From Panonychus citri (Eukaryota > Arthropoda > Arachnida > Trombidiformes > Tetranychidae): a DNA stretch of 64,000 bases. Each line of letters begins with the position of its first letter. Position 1 is the stretch's first letter. Below the pieces are notes generated by a model, which was given only the letters and a program-made list of their open reading frames with translations, had not been told where the DNA came from and did not search any database. The stretch covers positions 124,001-188,000 of the forward strand of contig NW_026515508.1 of assembly GCF_014898815.1 (NCBI RefSeq). Direction: 5' to 3'. This document shows positions 50,218 through 61,551 of this stretch, in pieces. The position numbers were made by a program, and so were the translations under genes.

Positions 50218-53200
50218 AGAGTTATCTTTTTTTCTCTCGTCATCATCGTCATCATCTTGTCTTTTTCATTTTCATTTCCATCTTCCTCTGTCTTTTTTTT
50301 CGATGACCTTAACTAGATGAAAGAATCGATTTTTGTGTCATAGAACTTTTTTTCTTTCTCTTTCTCTCTCTCACTTTCACTCTTCTCTTTTCTAACTGGA
50401 CATTTCAAAACTCTGAGCATTATGATGATATTATTTTCAGAGATTCGAGTTTGAAAAGTTATCATTGGTTAATGCTGTCAACATGATGATAATGATGATA
50501 GTACTTACTAGAGAAGATAATATCACCATGACAATTATGATACTGAAAAGATAAGTGAAGTTAACGAAATTTTCTGAGTAGATTGAAAAAAGATAATGGA
50601 AAAGTTCATTATCTAATTTCAGAAATATAAATAACAGTAAATAAATTAGATAGCAAGGAGAACAAAAAAAATAGAATAATTTTCTGTAAATTCGCAAATT
50701 GAATTCATTTGATATAATCAACTGAATTTATCATGCAAAAGGTAAATTATGTTTTCTTTTTGTTTTTGTTATCACTGTTAAATGAATAAACAAAACTCAG
50801 CAAGAGAGTTTACTATTTCATGGAAAGTTGGAAAGTTGTAATTTGAGTGTTACACTTGGAACGCAATCTCATCAGAATCAGCAGGATGTACATCAAAATA
50901 TATATCATGATAATCAACAGCATCAACATGATAATCATCTTCAGGTAATCTTTAAGTTGATAAAATCGAGAAGTAAAAACTTTTCATAACTTGAAACTGT
51001 GAAAATGAATTTAAATCAAAGCCAATTTCCTGAGGATTTTAATATTTCCTTTTCCAAAAAAAGTTCTGGTCACTGGTATTGAGTTTCTACTATTGTTATT
51101 ATTGTGACCAGATTTTATGGTTCCTAACAGGGAAGACTGAACTTATATTCTTATCATTGAAAGAGAGAAGAAGATAAAACAAAAACAATATAACAGTTTA
51201 TTGAATTTAGATACAGAATGTTTATCATTCTGGATATTGAGGAGGGTGTTGAAGTGTAAATAAGCCCAAGAAGTTACCATAGATACTAAGGGAGCAAAGA
51301 TTCAGGATGGAAATGGAATGAAGATGAAATTTTACTTTTTGTTTTCTCATTCTTCAGGGTAAAGTTTGAAATCTACTCGCAAGTATTTACTTTAAACTGT
51401 CAAGATATCATTGGGATCAAGGATAAGACAATTTCATCTTGATCCCTCCCTGTTAGTTGAACTCATTTTAAGTAATTCTGACGCTTGAGTGGGTGGGTGT
51501 ATATTCAATTGGTTTTCATTTTAACCATTAAAAGACAAAGGATCAAAATGATATGATTACTGAATTTCGTGAGTCCAAAAAAAGAGAGAGAGATGAGGAT
51601 GATAAGACAAAAGAAGAAAATGAGAGAGAGAGAGAGAGTAAATTAAATTACTTTCTCAGTTTCTTGCCTGATCAATAATGACATTGTCTTTGTAATCAAA
51701 TTGATTTACTTCACTTTTACTCTTTATCCTTGTGCTCATGATGATCATCACTTATGATCATCATCTCTTCTTGTAAGCAGTCGGATGTTCAACTAATGTG
51801 CTGGTTATATTAATGAACAGTTAATGACAATAATGGAGAATGAAGGAGGAAAAATCTTTATTCCTTGATTCATAATCTAAGTAAAATGTGATGATGATGA
51901 AAATAAGAATTGAGGTGAATATGGTGGGTGGTAGTTGGATAATGGAGTCAAGGTACATGAGGATAAAATGTTGAATTAAAGCTGATGAATTACATGAAAG
52001 TTACTTAGCCTTTCTCCTCTTACGAGAAGAGATATATAAATATACCGAAATCAGAATCACTCCCTTGAACATTTAATGTTCTAGGAACCAAACCAACATG
52101 TTTAGACTCATGATAAAGTGTAAATATTTAACTTGGCCAACAACTAACAGAGAAAATCCAATGGAATGGAAGATTATGATGAAAAGAAAGAAAGAAAGTG
52201 AAACGAAACGGAAACATATTAATCTTTAAGTTTTCTACGAGTTTCGTCACAAGAATTTTATCAAAACAAAACAATAGAAATTGATGAACAATTTATTTAA
52301 TCAATATTAATATTAATAATTAAGAAATAAGCAAAACTCGGAAGAATTGAGCACCATCAAGGTGCCAACTCAACTGCCATCAAAATGGCGGAGAGAAAAG
52401 ATGAAGAGAGAGAAAGGGGAAACATTGTAGGGGAAGACAAGGTGATCTGGCCAGGTACTAAACCAGTTTCAGTACCTGGCCAAAGTTGTTATTACATCAT
52501 CCGGGCGCCATCCTCGTAAAGTCCCTTTTACGAGCAGAATTGTTCAATCAACTCAGTAGACTTTCCATATCGAAGGTTGCAGTTAGATCGTTCCAAGTCC
52601 AATAGATAATAAAATCAAAAGTTATGACGATTACAAAGACCAAACACCAAACCAAATTACCAAATTAATTAATCATTGACTAAATTTATTCTTAAAGTAA
52701 TAATATTCAGCCTCCACGGCATAATCCTTAAATTCATCCATTGAATTTACCTTTACCACAGCAATATACTTTAAAATACCAGGGAGGAATCCATTTTTAA
52801 TATATCTTATTTTATCATCGAAATCCATATTTGGATCAAGTTTAGCACATAGGCCAACCATTTCAAAGAAATAAGATAAAACATCTTGACCTTCGTGTTG
52901 CTTTTTATTTTCAATTTTCGAGCGTAATTCATCTTGGTATAACGAAGGTTGTTTGAAAGCTTCGAGTAATTTAGCTTTCAAATCATTGAAAGTAGTTGGT
53001 CGTTGATCAACAGGTTTACTTCTTATGCTAGCAGCATACCAATCTTTAGCGGGACCAATTAAATAAACAGGTAATCGTCTTAATTTATCAATATTATTTA
53101 AGCCAGCGGCTTCAGTTATTTGTTCAAAATCGTCAAGCCAATCATAGATATCAGCATTATTTCCATCAAAGTTTTTAATATTGTTTAACAAACTATCATC

Positions 53201-56200
53201 AAAATATTGGCTCGTCATACTTAAGAATCTTTTTTCAATGTATACTGACTATTAAATCCAACGCAAGCGAACCAGCAATCTTGAAATGAACGGCTAACTC
53301 AATTAACCAAAAAGACAAAAATTTCACAGATTCTAGAACAACGGACAATCGAATCAGTTACTTGAACGACAAATTATTTAAACCAACAAATTATAACTAA
53401 ATGATAATCAATAACTTCATTATCTAAAGAATCAAATACAAAATTTTTTGTTATAATAAATTTTCCAAACGAAATTTACTTTTAAATCCAAGACAAACGA
53501 ACCAGCAATCTTGAAATGAACGGCTAACTCAATTAACCAAAAGACAAAAATTTCACAGATTCTGGGACAACGGACAATCGAATCAATTAGGAAGAAACAA
53601 ATACAATTATCTCGATAGAGGTTAACAAAAATGATAAACAATAACTAGTTTACCAATCAAATTTTAAACGAAGTTGACCAAATGACGAAAGTGATAAACA
53701 ATAACTAGTTTACCAATCAAATTTTAAACGAAGTTGACCAAATGACGAAAGTGATAAACAATAACTAGTTTACCAATCAAATTTTAAACGAAGTTGACCA
53801 AATGACGAAAGTGATAATTAATAACGAAATTATCAAACAAATTTAACCAAATGTTGAATCGAGATTTTCCAATTGACGAAGATGATAATTAATAACGAAA
53901 TTATCAAACAAATTTACCAAATGTTAGATTAAAATTTTCCAGTTGACGAAGATGATAATTAATAACTAAATTATCAAACAAATTTAACCAAATTTTGAAT
54001 TGAAATTTTTCAATTGACGAAGATGATAATTAATAACTAAATTATCAATCGAATTTTAACCAAATGTTGAACGAAATTTATCAAATGACGAAGATGATAA
54101 TTAATAACTAAATTATCAAACAAATTTTAAACGATGTTGACCAAATGACGAAAGTGATAAACAATAACTAGTTTGCCAGACGAAGTTAAACGGGATTGAC
54201 CAATGACGAAGGTGATAAACTCAAACGACACAATATTTCTATTTATCAGATAAAACTAAAAACAAAATCTCAGCTTGTTGATAAAACTTCGCCAACAATA
54301 AGCAGGAAAGTTCTAAAATCAAAGATAATTTCAAGTTTTTCTATTTCAAAAGTAAAGGTTAATTATCGATTCACGTTTAGCGCAAAATGGCCAAGACTAT
54401 TTTTCACAATATAAAATCAAACTTGAAATGTAAAGATGCAAGAAATCAGCTCACTTCAACTAAACCGGTTTATTGACAAGGAAGAAACTCGTTATCATTA
54501 GATTCATTTTGAAGCTAACAGCAATTAAAAGAATCACAATCAGGAATCGATTTTTTTAGGTGAACAAAGAAACGATTTTTTTGTTATTAGCAGTTTCTAT
54601 TACTTACGATCTTTTAAATATGAAAATTTACTAAACATTAGGTAGCTTATTCTATTTAATCAAATATGAGCGAAAGAGGGAAAGTTAAACTTCAACTTAG
54701 AATTTACCATTTGTTTCTTTCGAGACTAATTGACAGAAAATAACGAATCCGGTCACAAACAATATGAACCTATCTGATGCTTGTAACAACCAAATTAGAA
54801 AGAACGAAAAAAAAAGATCAAATACTAAGTACAATATCTAATTGAACATGAATGAAACAAACAGGAGGTCGTGAAACAAAAATAATAATTACATATCGAT
54901 GTGTTCACCTTTCACTGGTTAGAATATATATAAAAAATGCACATACAAAAAAAAGTTAGACGCAAACTTAACTGGACACAGATCACGTCAAAAGGGTCAC
55001 CATTGAAACGAAACGGAAACATATTAATCTTTAAGTTTTCTACGAGTTTCGTCACAAGAATTTTATCAAAACAAAACAATAGAAATTGATGAACAATTTA
55101 TTTAATCAATATTAATATTAATAATTAAGAAATAAGCAAACTCGGAAGAATTGAGCACCATCAAGTTAACTCAACTAATCAAAATGGCGGAGAGAAAAGA
55201 TGAAGAGAGAAAGGAAACATTGTAGGGGAAGATAGTAGATCTGGCCAGGTACTAAACCAGTTTCAGTACCTGGCCAAAGTTGTTATTACAAAAGAAAAGA
55301 GAGAGAGAAACAACTTTTACTCTCATTTTTTTCTCTTCTTCTTTTCTCTCTTCATCATTATCATGAAAAGAAGGCAAGAGAGAGAAAAAAAAGAGAGAAG
55401 CAAAGAAAAGAAAAAGTTTTCTTTTCTTTTCTTTCTCTTTTAAATATCATTCTTTTCACTCCCAGAGAGAATTGCATGTTTAACCTTACCTCCCTGTTCC
55501 AAGGTGGAAGTAGGAGAGAATAGAAAACGAAAGAAAAAAAGAGAATAATAATACCTCATCATCTATTTGCTTCGAGGCTTTTTCTTGCTTACGCCGCGAT
55601 CATCATTATCGTCATCATCATATTTCCACTCTGCGAGTTTTTCTTATGGAGTGAGAATATTTTTTTTTCTCTTCCTTTCATTTTCCACTTAATGCAAATT
55701 CGATAAAAAATTTACCTTTTTCTTCATTGATATTATCACTTTATCAACACCAATTGGGTATTTTTCTTACACACCATGAAATTGGCTTAAATATACACAT
55801 GATTTAGTATTTCAGTTGATTGTGAAACTTTTTCGAGCGGAAAACAAAAAGTTCTGGCTCAAATTCAAGATTTACTTTTACATATTATTGGCATATCAAT
55901 ATGATATTATCAAAATTTTCTCATCAAAGTTAATGGTTATTCATTAATACTTGGGAAGTAAAAATGTTTTCACTACAAATGATGTTAATCATATTAAAAT
56001 AAAACCTCATCATGAATTTACCATGAAAATGTAGCTGATTTGAAAGTCTTGTAAGTTTTTGATGAGAAACATTGATTTATATTTTATACTCAACGAAAAA
56101 CGAAGATGATATCTTCCATTAGTTTAACTGAAAGTTATCATGAAAGTTTCATGATTAATCATCAATAATAGAGAGATGATCGAGATAAAATTGTTAAACT

Positions 56201-59200
56201 GAAATGATTTCTTAAGGAAAATGTGAATGTAATCACATCAGAAACAGTGATGATGACGATTCCTATGGAAAAGATATTTATTCAAATATATTACATAGGA
56301 ACAATTTTGTCACATGGATGAAAACATTAACATTTACACCATGATAAAGTTTAGAAAGGGAGATGATGATGATGATGATGGAAGTGAAAATCAATACGAA
56401 GTATCAACTTTTAACTTAAACATCATTAACGAGAGTGGGAAGAGGAGATGAGGTGGGGTGGGTGAAGAAAATGTTTCTTCCTTTTTACATTATTTTCTTC
56501 CGTTTACTTAGCATTCCAATGGTAATAATTCATAATGATGAGAACATTTTACTTGTAATATTATATATTTTTTCCTCTTTCTCTCTCTCTCTAATAAATA
56601 ATTTCAAAAGAAAAAAATTCTTAAACTGATAATGAATTTCTCCTGGTTAATTTGATATTGACTTGCGATTGTTGATTAACATGATGCTTCAAGACATTGT
56701 TATTTTCCATGGAGTGTGCATGATAAATTCTGAATAATGCTGAATAAGAATCAATGAGAAAGAGAAAAAGTTTCTCTCTCTTTCGTTTCTAGTTCGAGAT
56801 TAAAAATGCCTGCAAGCTCGTAATCTCTTGATATCGAATACTTTTTTTCTGTTCATTTTCTTATTACATGGTAATATTTCAAGTTCTAAGAACTTTTTTT
56901 CTCTACTTTTCTAATCCTTAATAATAAATAATGTTAATAATGATATTTTTTTCTCAGGTAATTCATTGAATCCTCATTACTCTCGATATACACTGGAAAT
57001 AAACCTGTAATAAAATGATATCATTTTGCATATACGTAATTTTGTTTCATACTCTGAATTAAATCCTATTAAATCCGATTATTAATTCACCTTTAGAATC
57101 TGAATATCAACTAGAATCAGATTGGAAATTGTTCATTTTTCGAATTAGTTTTAATCCTTAATAATTTTCTCCTATCTCTCTTTCTCTTTTTCATGATAAT
57201 TAAACCAGTTGAATGTGGATCATTTTGATAGAAGTCAATTAAAAATTCATGACAAGATTATCATGATTAATATCCAAAGATTGTGAGCCCATTAAACAGT
57301 TTCAACTGGAATTCATTGCATTTCCTTCAGTATTATACAAGAGATAATTTTAATAACTTTTTGACAATTTCGCTTTCTCAGTTCTCTCGTTTAAATGACA
57401 ATATTATTATTATTTCATAGATGTAATTGTGTATATTCAATGATTGATTCAATGAAAATGATATTCAGAAATAAACAACATCCATGATAAAGAGATATAT
57501 TTATCAGGCAAAAAGTTCTGACATTTTTAATGTTAGTCTTTTATGCTATGGAATCAATATCTCTGTATTTATCATCTCTCTCTCTCTCTCTCTCTTGACT
57601 CCACTATTATCATTATATATTAATATCATTCTCATCTTCATCACTTTGAATACTACAAAGAAATGATTTCAAGAAAAATGCAAAAGGAATAGAAAATTTT
57701 TTCTTCTTTCTCAAATTGATTCCATTAAAAAAGGAAAACTGTAAACTTCAAGGAAAATGAATTTAAATCAATATATATAACCAATCATTATCATGATAGA
57801 ATAATAATAAAAATAATAATATATATCATGTATATTGAATCAGAATTCATTGAGATTGTTGAGCCACAAAACAGATTTATATCAATTCTGAAGGAATAAG
57901 AAACTCGCCAACTAACATTAACTATCACTTCCCAAGTTTAACTATGTTTCTAACTAAGGACGATGTTATCACCATGTAAATATTTGACTAACCAATAAAA
58001 AGAAAATAATAAATGAAAATACATGATATATATAAGATGATATTGTTTTCCATCAACGTACATATATACAAGAGTATTCATCATTTAATTTGAAACCTCG
58101 ATAATTTAATTTAAGGCTTTAACTTGGTTAGGATATTCTTTTTCTCTACAATTCTGACAAAGGGAATGCTAATATTTTCTCCTCTCTCTAATATAAAAGT
58201 GTATATTGTACATTCATATTCATGAGAAAATAAAGATTTCTTCGTCTTCCATTTTCATCATAATGATTATTATTGCATGAAGATGATGATGATATGTTTA
58301 TTGTTAGCATTTTTGGTTAGAGGAAAATGTTGGAAGAGAAATTTTTTTTTATTATTTATACTTTTTATCACTTGCACTAGTTTATTATTTATCAGAATCT
58401 TTATCATCCTTTTTTTCCTGATACTCATCACATGAATACTACTACAAGTGGGTTAAGTGAGTGGGTGGTATGCACATAGAGGGTGGTGGGTATGCAAATG
58501 AAGTGGGTAAATCTTTGAAAGAGGCAAATTATATTTTTTTAATACCCTCTTTTTAGTAACCATTTATCAACTTTTTTTCTGGATGATAAGATAAACAAAC
58601 TACTTCATTTACATACTGTAATCATATCTACCTTATGAGTAAGTTGATGTTGACATTTTTTCCTGACAATTTCCATCTTCAAAGAGAAATGTTGTTTACA
58701 GTTTTACCTGTTAAATGTTGGTCATTTTTTTTTTCTCACGTCAGATTCAATCAGAATATTCTAAAAATAATACTAATACCATTATTCTATTTCTCTTTTT
58801 GTCAACATTTTTCTCTACAGAATTCGAGAAAGGGATCAATCAAGTTACGCCTTATGTGTTAGCCATGAAGGTACAGCTAAACATTATCGAATTGATATTC
58901 TTGCCTCAGGAGAACTGGCTATTCAGGATGGACACAAGTTTCCATCAATAATGTCGGTAAGTATTAATAACATAAAATATAAAATTAGAGTAACACAAAT
59001 ATTACACGATTCAAATTCTTATTACAATTTGATATTAATTATCAATTCTCTTGTTCCTCTTCTCAAGCTGGTCAGTCATTATACTGTTTTCACCGATGGC
59101 CTATGGACTTCATTAGGTGAACCCTGTCCACATTTGATGATAACCAATAACTGTGCTTACATTAATCCAAACAATAATAATAATCTTAATCCAGTTAATC

Positions 59201-59935
59201 AGATAACAAGTGAACTTATTTTAACAAACAACAACAATGATAATGAAAATAGTAATAATAATAATACCCTTAGGCATCAACAACATTTAACCGTAACTAA
59301 TAATAACAATAATAACAACATAATGAGTGGAGTGCTAACCTGTAGGCGTAATCATACCCACCTACAACATCAACACCATCAGCAACAATATCAATTACAA
59401 CAATCAGCATCTCAGCAACAATCAACTAATTATCGATCCATATCAACTGAACGTTCCCGTAATCTAATTAATAGTAATCATAATAATAGTTCAATGAGAA
59501 TGCGGAATAATTTAACAGCATCTTCATCATCAACATCAACCCACTCACATCCAACCTCATCCTCTTCTCATCACCATTCAAGTGTTAAATTAAAAGATTG
59601 GTTATCAACAATTAACCATAAATGGAGCCAACTAATTTCAGCGGTTACACCTAAAAATGATCTATCCAATTCAGTTAATCATAATAATAGTCATGGTCAT
59701 CAATTAAGTGTAAATAGGTTAGCCCGTCGTGGTCATCATTTCTCAACCTTACCTCGTAATCATTTTCTTAATCAAAATAATCATCTTTCCCATCATTTTA
59801 ATTCAACTTCACAACAACATCATCATCTTAATCATCTTCAACAATCCCAGCATCATCCGAATAACCAACGATTACATGATTATCAACAGCAATCATTTAA
59901 CCATCAGCAATCACTTTATGATTTTGCCAATAACG
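42774..59935 (+). CDS. SYK: Syk-family tyrosine kinase, 5' part (tandem SH2), truncated by window end
   Basis: Coding exons 42774-42946, 44199-44633, 58821-58956, 59068-59935; all GT-AG and phase-matched, giving 537 residues before the open 3' end. The N-terminal SH2 starts at about Y17 (YYYGCISRETAEYIL) and carries the phosphotyrosine-binding Arg in FLIRKS (R43). An inter-SH2 helical linker of about 75 residues follows with no ankyrin repeats, which favours Syk over Shark. The C-terminal SH2 starts PWFHGKLTRMEAEKSL near 177 and has FLIRERD (R205), then YALCVSHEG and HYRID. Syk binds doubly phosphorylated ITAMs through both SH2 domains. The kinase domain must lie beyond 64000. Introns 2 and 4 carry mobile elements. 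Confidence 0.9.
44199..44633 (+). CDS. SYK: Syk-like exon 2: rest of SH2-N, inter-SH2 linker, start of SH2-C
   Basis: 435 nt, acceptor ATCTTAG|C, donor TTCT|GTAAGT, phase 2 to 2. It encodes HYRISYLGNGEVML, the linker with WGLTVSEIRSSIIKK, and PWFHGKLTRM. The donor splits the codon inside the FLIR motif of the second SH2. Confidence 0.92.
44634..52194 (+). other. Syk-like intron 2, first part
   Basis: No coding exon recognised. Rich in TCATGATGATGA words and microsatellites, the largest being an (AG)32 run at 50152-50215. Confidence 0.5.
50152..50215. repeat. (AG)32 microsatellite
   Basis: 64 nt of perfect AG repeat, the longest simple repeat in the window. Confidence 0.98.
52199..52496 (-). 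repeat. 3' LTR of the gag-only element
   Basis: 298 bp, TG...CA ends. Contains AAAATGGCGG (a YY1-type match) and a hairpin at 52448-52482 with a 12-bp stem TGGCCAGGTACT / AGTACCTGGCCA. Confidence 0.88.
52673..53218 (-). CDS. Retrotransposon Gag-like protein (Ty3/gypsy type)
   Basis: 181 residues, one uninterrupted frame. It has the layout of the retrotransposon Gag capsid region: a short N-terminal segment with YDWLDDFEQ, then LPVYLIGPAKDWY, a helical stretch with FNDLKAKLLEAF, and GQDVLSYFFEMVGLC. It would assemble particles around element RNA. There is no zinc knuckle, and the ORF stops only 176 bp before the 3' LTR, so nucleocapsid and pol are missing. The intact frame suggests recent insertion or retained use. 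Confidence 0.8.
   Translation of the reverse strand: MTSQYFDDSLLNNIKNFDGNNADIYDWLDDFEQITEAAGLNNIDKLRRLPVYLIGPAKDWYAASIRSKPVDQRPTTFNDLKAKLLEAFKQPSLYQDELRSKIENKKQHEGQDVLSYFFEMVGLCAKLDPNMDFDDKIRYIKNGFLPGILKYIAVVKVNSMDEFKDYAVEAEYYYFKNKFSQ
53253..53585. repeat. Direct repeat pair of about 104 nt in the element leader
   Basis: 53253-53356 and 53483-53585 are near-identical, sharing for example GAACCAGCAATCTTGAAATG and the segment around TTTCACAGATTCT. Confidence 0.85.
53636..54190. repeat. 60-bp tandem repeats in the element leader
   Basis: Three exact 60-nt units (about 53636-53815) built around AACAATAACTAGTTTACC and CGAAGTTGACCAAATGACG, followed by about five diverged units with GATGATAATTAATAAC up to about 54190. 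Confidence 0.9.
55004..55290 (-). repeat. 5' LTR of the gag-only element
   Basis: 287 bp, the same as 52199-52496 except for short deletions and a few changes. The hairpin is conserved at 55242-55276. Confidence 0.88.
55295..58820 (+). other. Syk-like intron 2, last part
   Basis: Purine- and pyrimidine-rich tracts at 55300-55450, then ATCATGAT-rich non-coding sequence ending in a T-rich tract and acceptor CTACAG. Confidence 0.5.
58821..58956 (+). CDS. SYK: Syk-like exon 3: core of SH2-C
   Basis: 136 nt; acceptor CTCTACAG|A, donor TCG|GTAAGT. Encodes IRERDQSSYALCVSHEG and AKHYRIDILASGELAI with the phosphotyrosine-binding Arg205. Phase 0 at its end. Confidence 0.95.
59068..59935 (+). CDS. SYK: Syk-like exon 4: end of SH2-C and long interdomain B
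   Basis: 868 nt; acceptor TCTCAAG|C, donor AACG|GTAAGT, ending in phase 1. It begins LVSHYTVFTDGLWTSLGEPCPH, the usual SH2-C end, then about 260 residues of Asn/His/Gln/Ser-rich sequence. This linker is more than twice the interdomain B of vertebrate Syk. Tyrosines in NYRSIS and SLYDFA are candidates for the regulatory sites carried by this linker in Syk; that is inference. Confidence 0.85.
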
Positions 59936-60908
59936 GTAAGTCATCATTGTTTAGATAATTAAGACAATTAATTGACTTTATATGTAAACAATTTGCGAAA
60001 ACAATTGAATATCCAAAAGTAACCAAGCTCATACTCATGGAGTATAACAATTATATAACAACCTGTTGTTATGTCAACTGAGCATGAGATGAAAATCAAA
60101 AGAGTCTGAATTCAATCAAATATTCAGGCTTCAAGGTAGTTCTGGATTTATCTCTCTCTTTATCTTCCTTACTCCGTTTTTATGGTGTAAACATGAAGTA
60201 TAACCAGACAAATTTTCTCAGGTAACGAGCCATTCATTATGACTCTGATTCAAAACTGTAACTCAATTACAATTCTGTTATAAATTATCTCCCTTATTAT
60301 TCTGGTTGAGGTGAAATGTGATAACAATCAAGGGAATTAACTCTTGATTGATGCAACTCCCCGTCGGTATATACTCACCTTTCTTTTTCCTAAACATGTA
60401 TATTACTTGCATATTACACTTACTACTTCTTGTACATCTTCACTCTCAACTCATTCAGTCTGAGGACAATTTAACAAGTGTGTAGGGATCATCTTAATTA
60501 AATTACACTCATTATCTTTATTTCATCATCTGATTCACTCTATTTTTCTTTTCTTTCATATTGACTATGGAGTGGAAACTTGAAGCATCTTATCATCATC
60601 TCAAGAATGTTTTTCTTGAAGAATCTTATTTGCTTCTTCTTTACCACTCATCATCCATCTATCTTCTTTTTTTTTCTTATTCGTTTTTGCTTTCAAGTTT
60701 TTTCCAACATTTCTTTTATTTTAAAATGAAAAGATAAAAAAGAGCTACTAATCTTCTCTGTATGATATTCTACAATGTTAGACTTTTAAAAACGCTAAAT
60801 TACTAGTTGATGCAAAGCCAGATCATGATAACGATTGCACTGTCATGAATCTGATGCTCGCATTGATTTTGTCTAAAAGAACTTTTTTGTTCACAGTAGT
60901 GAAGAATA
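59936..60908 (+). other. Syk-like intron 4, first part
   Basis: Non-coding, no ORF or repeat of note. The short minus-strand frame at 60803-60994 overlaps the hairpin and is probably spurious. Confidence 0.5.
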
Positions 60909-60997
60909 CGGATGATGCACCCGGAAGCTGATTTATCTCCCGAAAGTGGGAGAAACTGAGCAAAGTGGGTGGAAGTAACTTCCGGGTGCATCATCCG
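60909..60997. repeat. GC-rich 89-nt hairpin with nested stem
   Basis: A perfect 19-bp stem (60909-60927 with 60979-60997; arm GGATGATGCACCCGGAAG plus one pair) encloses about 51 nt that include a second hairpin TCTCCC/GGGAGA (60936-60953). It stands out in composition and lies 15 nt outside the left inverted repeat of the next element. Confidence 0.85.
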
Positions 60998-61142
60998 GTG
61001 GGAACAATTTTTACCCGATTTGGGTGAAATTTTTCGCTTAATAAAGTACCTATTAAACGGAAGTTCCAGTAGAAAGAATTAAACTGTATTTTTAACAGGT
61101 TTTTGAATAAAAGGGAAGTGATGAAAGGTTAGAAAGACAGTT

Positions 61143-61253
61143 ATGATGGATCTTTTGCTTACGTTGGTGATTATTGTGGTTGTATTAGTTCTTTTATTGT
61201 GTCAGGTTTTTTATTTGGATAATTTAAAGTATGGAAATATTACCCTTGCCTAA
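61143..61253 (+). CDS. Single-TM micro-ORF
   Basis: 36 residues, almost all hydrophobic from 4 to 23 (LLLTLVIIVVVLVLLLC), then a short polar tail. It overlaps the start of the TBP-like frame (ATG 61231) by 23 nt in another frame. Short; could be chance, but the overlap resembles compact viral gene layout. Confidence 0.3.
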   Translation: MMDLLLTLVIIVVVLVLLLCQVFYLDNLKYGNITLA

Positions 61254-61454
61254 GTATGCGATTGTTACTATTGTTTCATTATGGAATATGGATCCGGTTG
61301 TTATAAATGTGGACGGAAGAGATTTAATGCTGAAGTTGTACGTAGGAAAGAAGGAGTTTTCTTGGTTTTTGCATCTGGTAAAGTAACAGCAACGGGTTTT
61401 ACTTATGTATCAACAGCGGGAGCTGTCTTACAAGAAGTATATCTGGTGAAATGA
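61231..61454 (+). pseudogene. TBP-like repeat 1, split over two frames
   Basis: The frame starting at ATG 61231 gives LPKYAIVTIVSLWNMD, matching the first strand of a TBP repeat (the usual form is NIV-x-TVNL). About 25 codons on, similarity moves to the frame starting at ATG 61281, with KRFNAEVVRRKEGVFLVFAS and GKVTATGF, matching the TBP signature KRFxAVIMR...ALIFxSGKxVxTGA. One frame change separates the parts. Far more diverged than any host TBP, which is strongly conserved, so not the host general factor. Confidence 0.55.
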
Positions 61455-61551
61455 ATATTAGTTTAGAGTAGAGAGTTGGGAACTTGAACGTTGATTTGAT
61501 ATAATTTTTATTAACTTTACTAATTACGTTATCAAGTCGTGTACATTTGTA

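Larger units (their letters stand above)
52199..55290 (-). mobile_element. Gag-only LTR retrotransposon in Syk-like intron 2
   Basis: Direct repeats 52199-52496 and 55004-55290 start TGAAACGAAACGG and end GTTATTACA. AAAG flanks both sides (52195-52198 and 55291-55294), a likely 4-bp target duplication. On the minus strand the 5' LTR is 55290-55004, followed one nt later by TGGTGACCC and then GACGTGAT, matching the 3' end of tRNA-Trp apart from a small indel. The interior has a Gag-like ORF (52673-53218), a 1.8-kb leader with tandem repeats, and no pol. Probably mobilised by a Ty3/gypsy-type relative. Confidence 0.85.

Noticed and set aside
50058..50255. ORFs across the (AG)32 run
   Set aside because: Simple repeat translation only.
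53636..54190. CRISPR-like array
   Set aside because: Units are contiguous 60-bp tandem repeats without unique spacers, inside an LTR-element leader of a eukaryotic genome.
42774..59935. Shark-type (SH2-ankyrin-SH2) kinase
   Set aside because: The inter-SH2 segment is about 75 residues with no ankyrin repeat pattern; the layout is that of Syk.
60803..60994. Minus-strand ORF over the hairpin
   Set aside because: Short, overlaps the inverted repeat, no family features.
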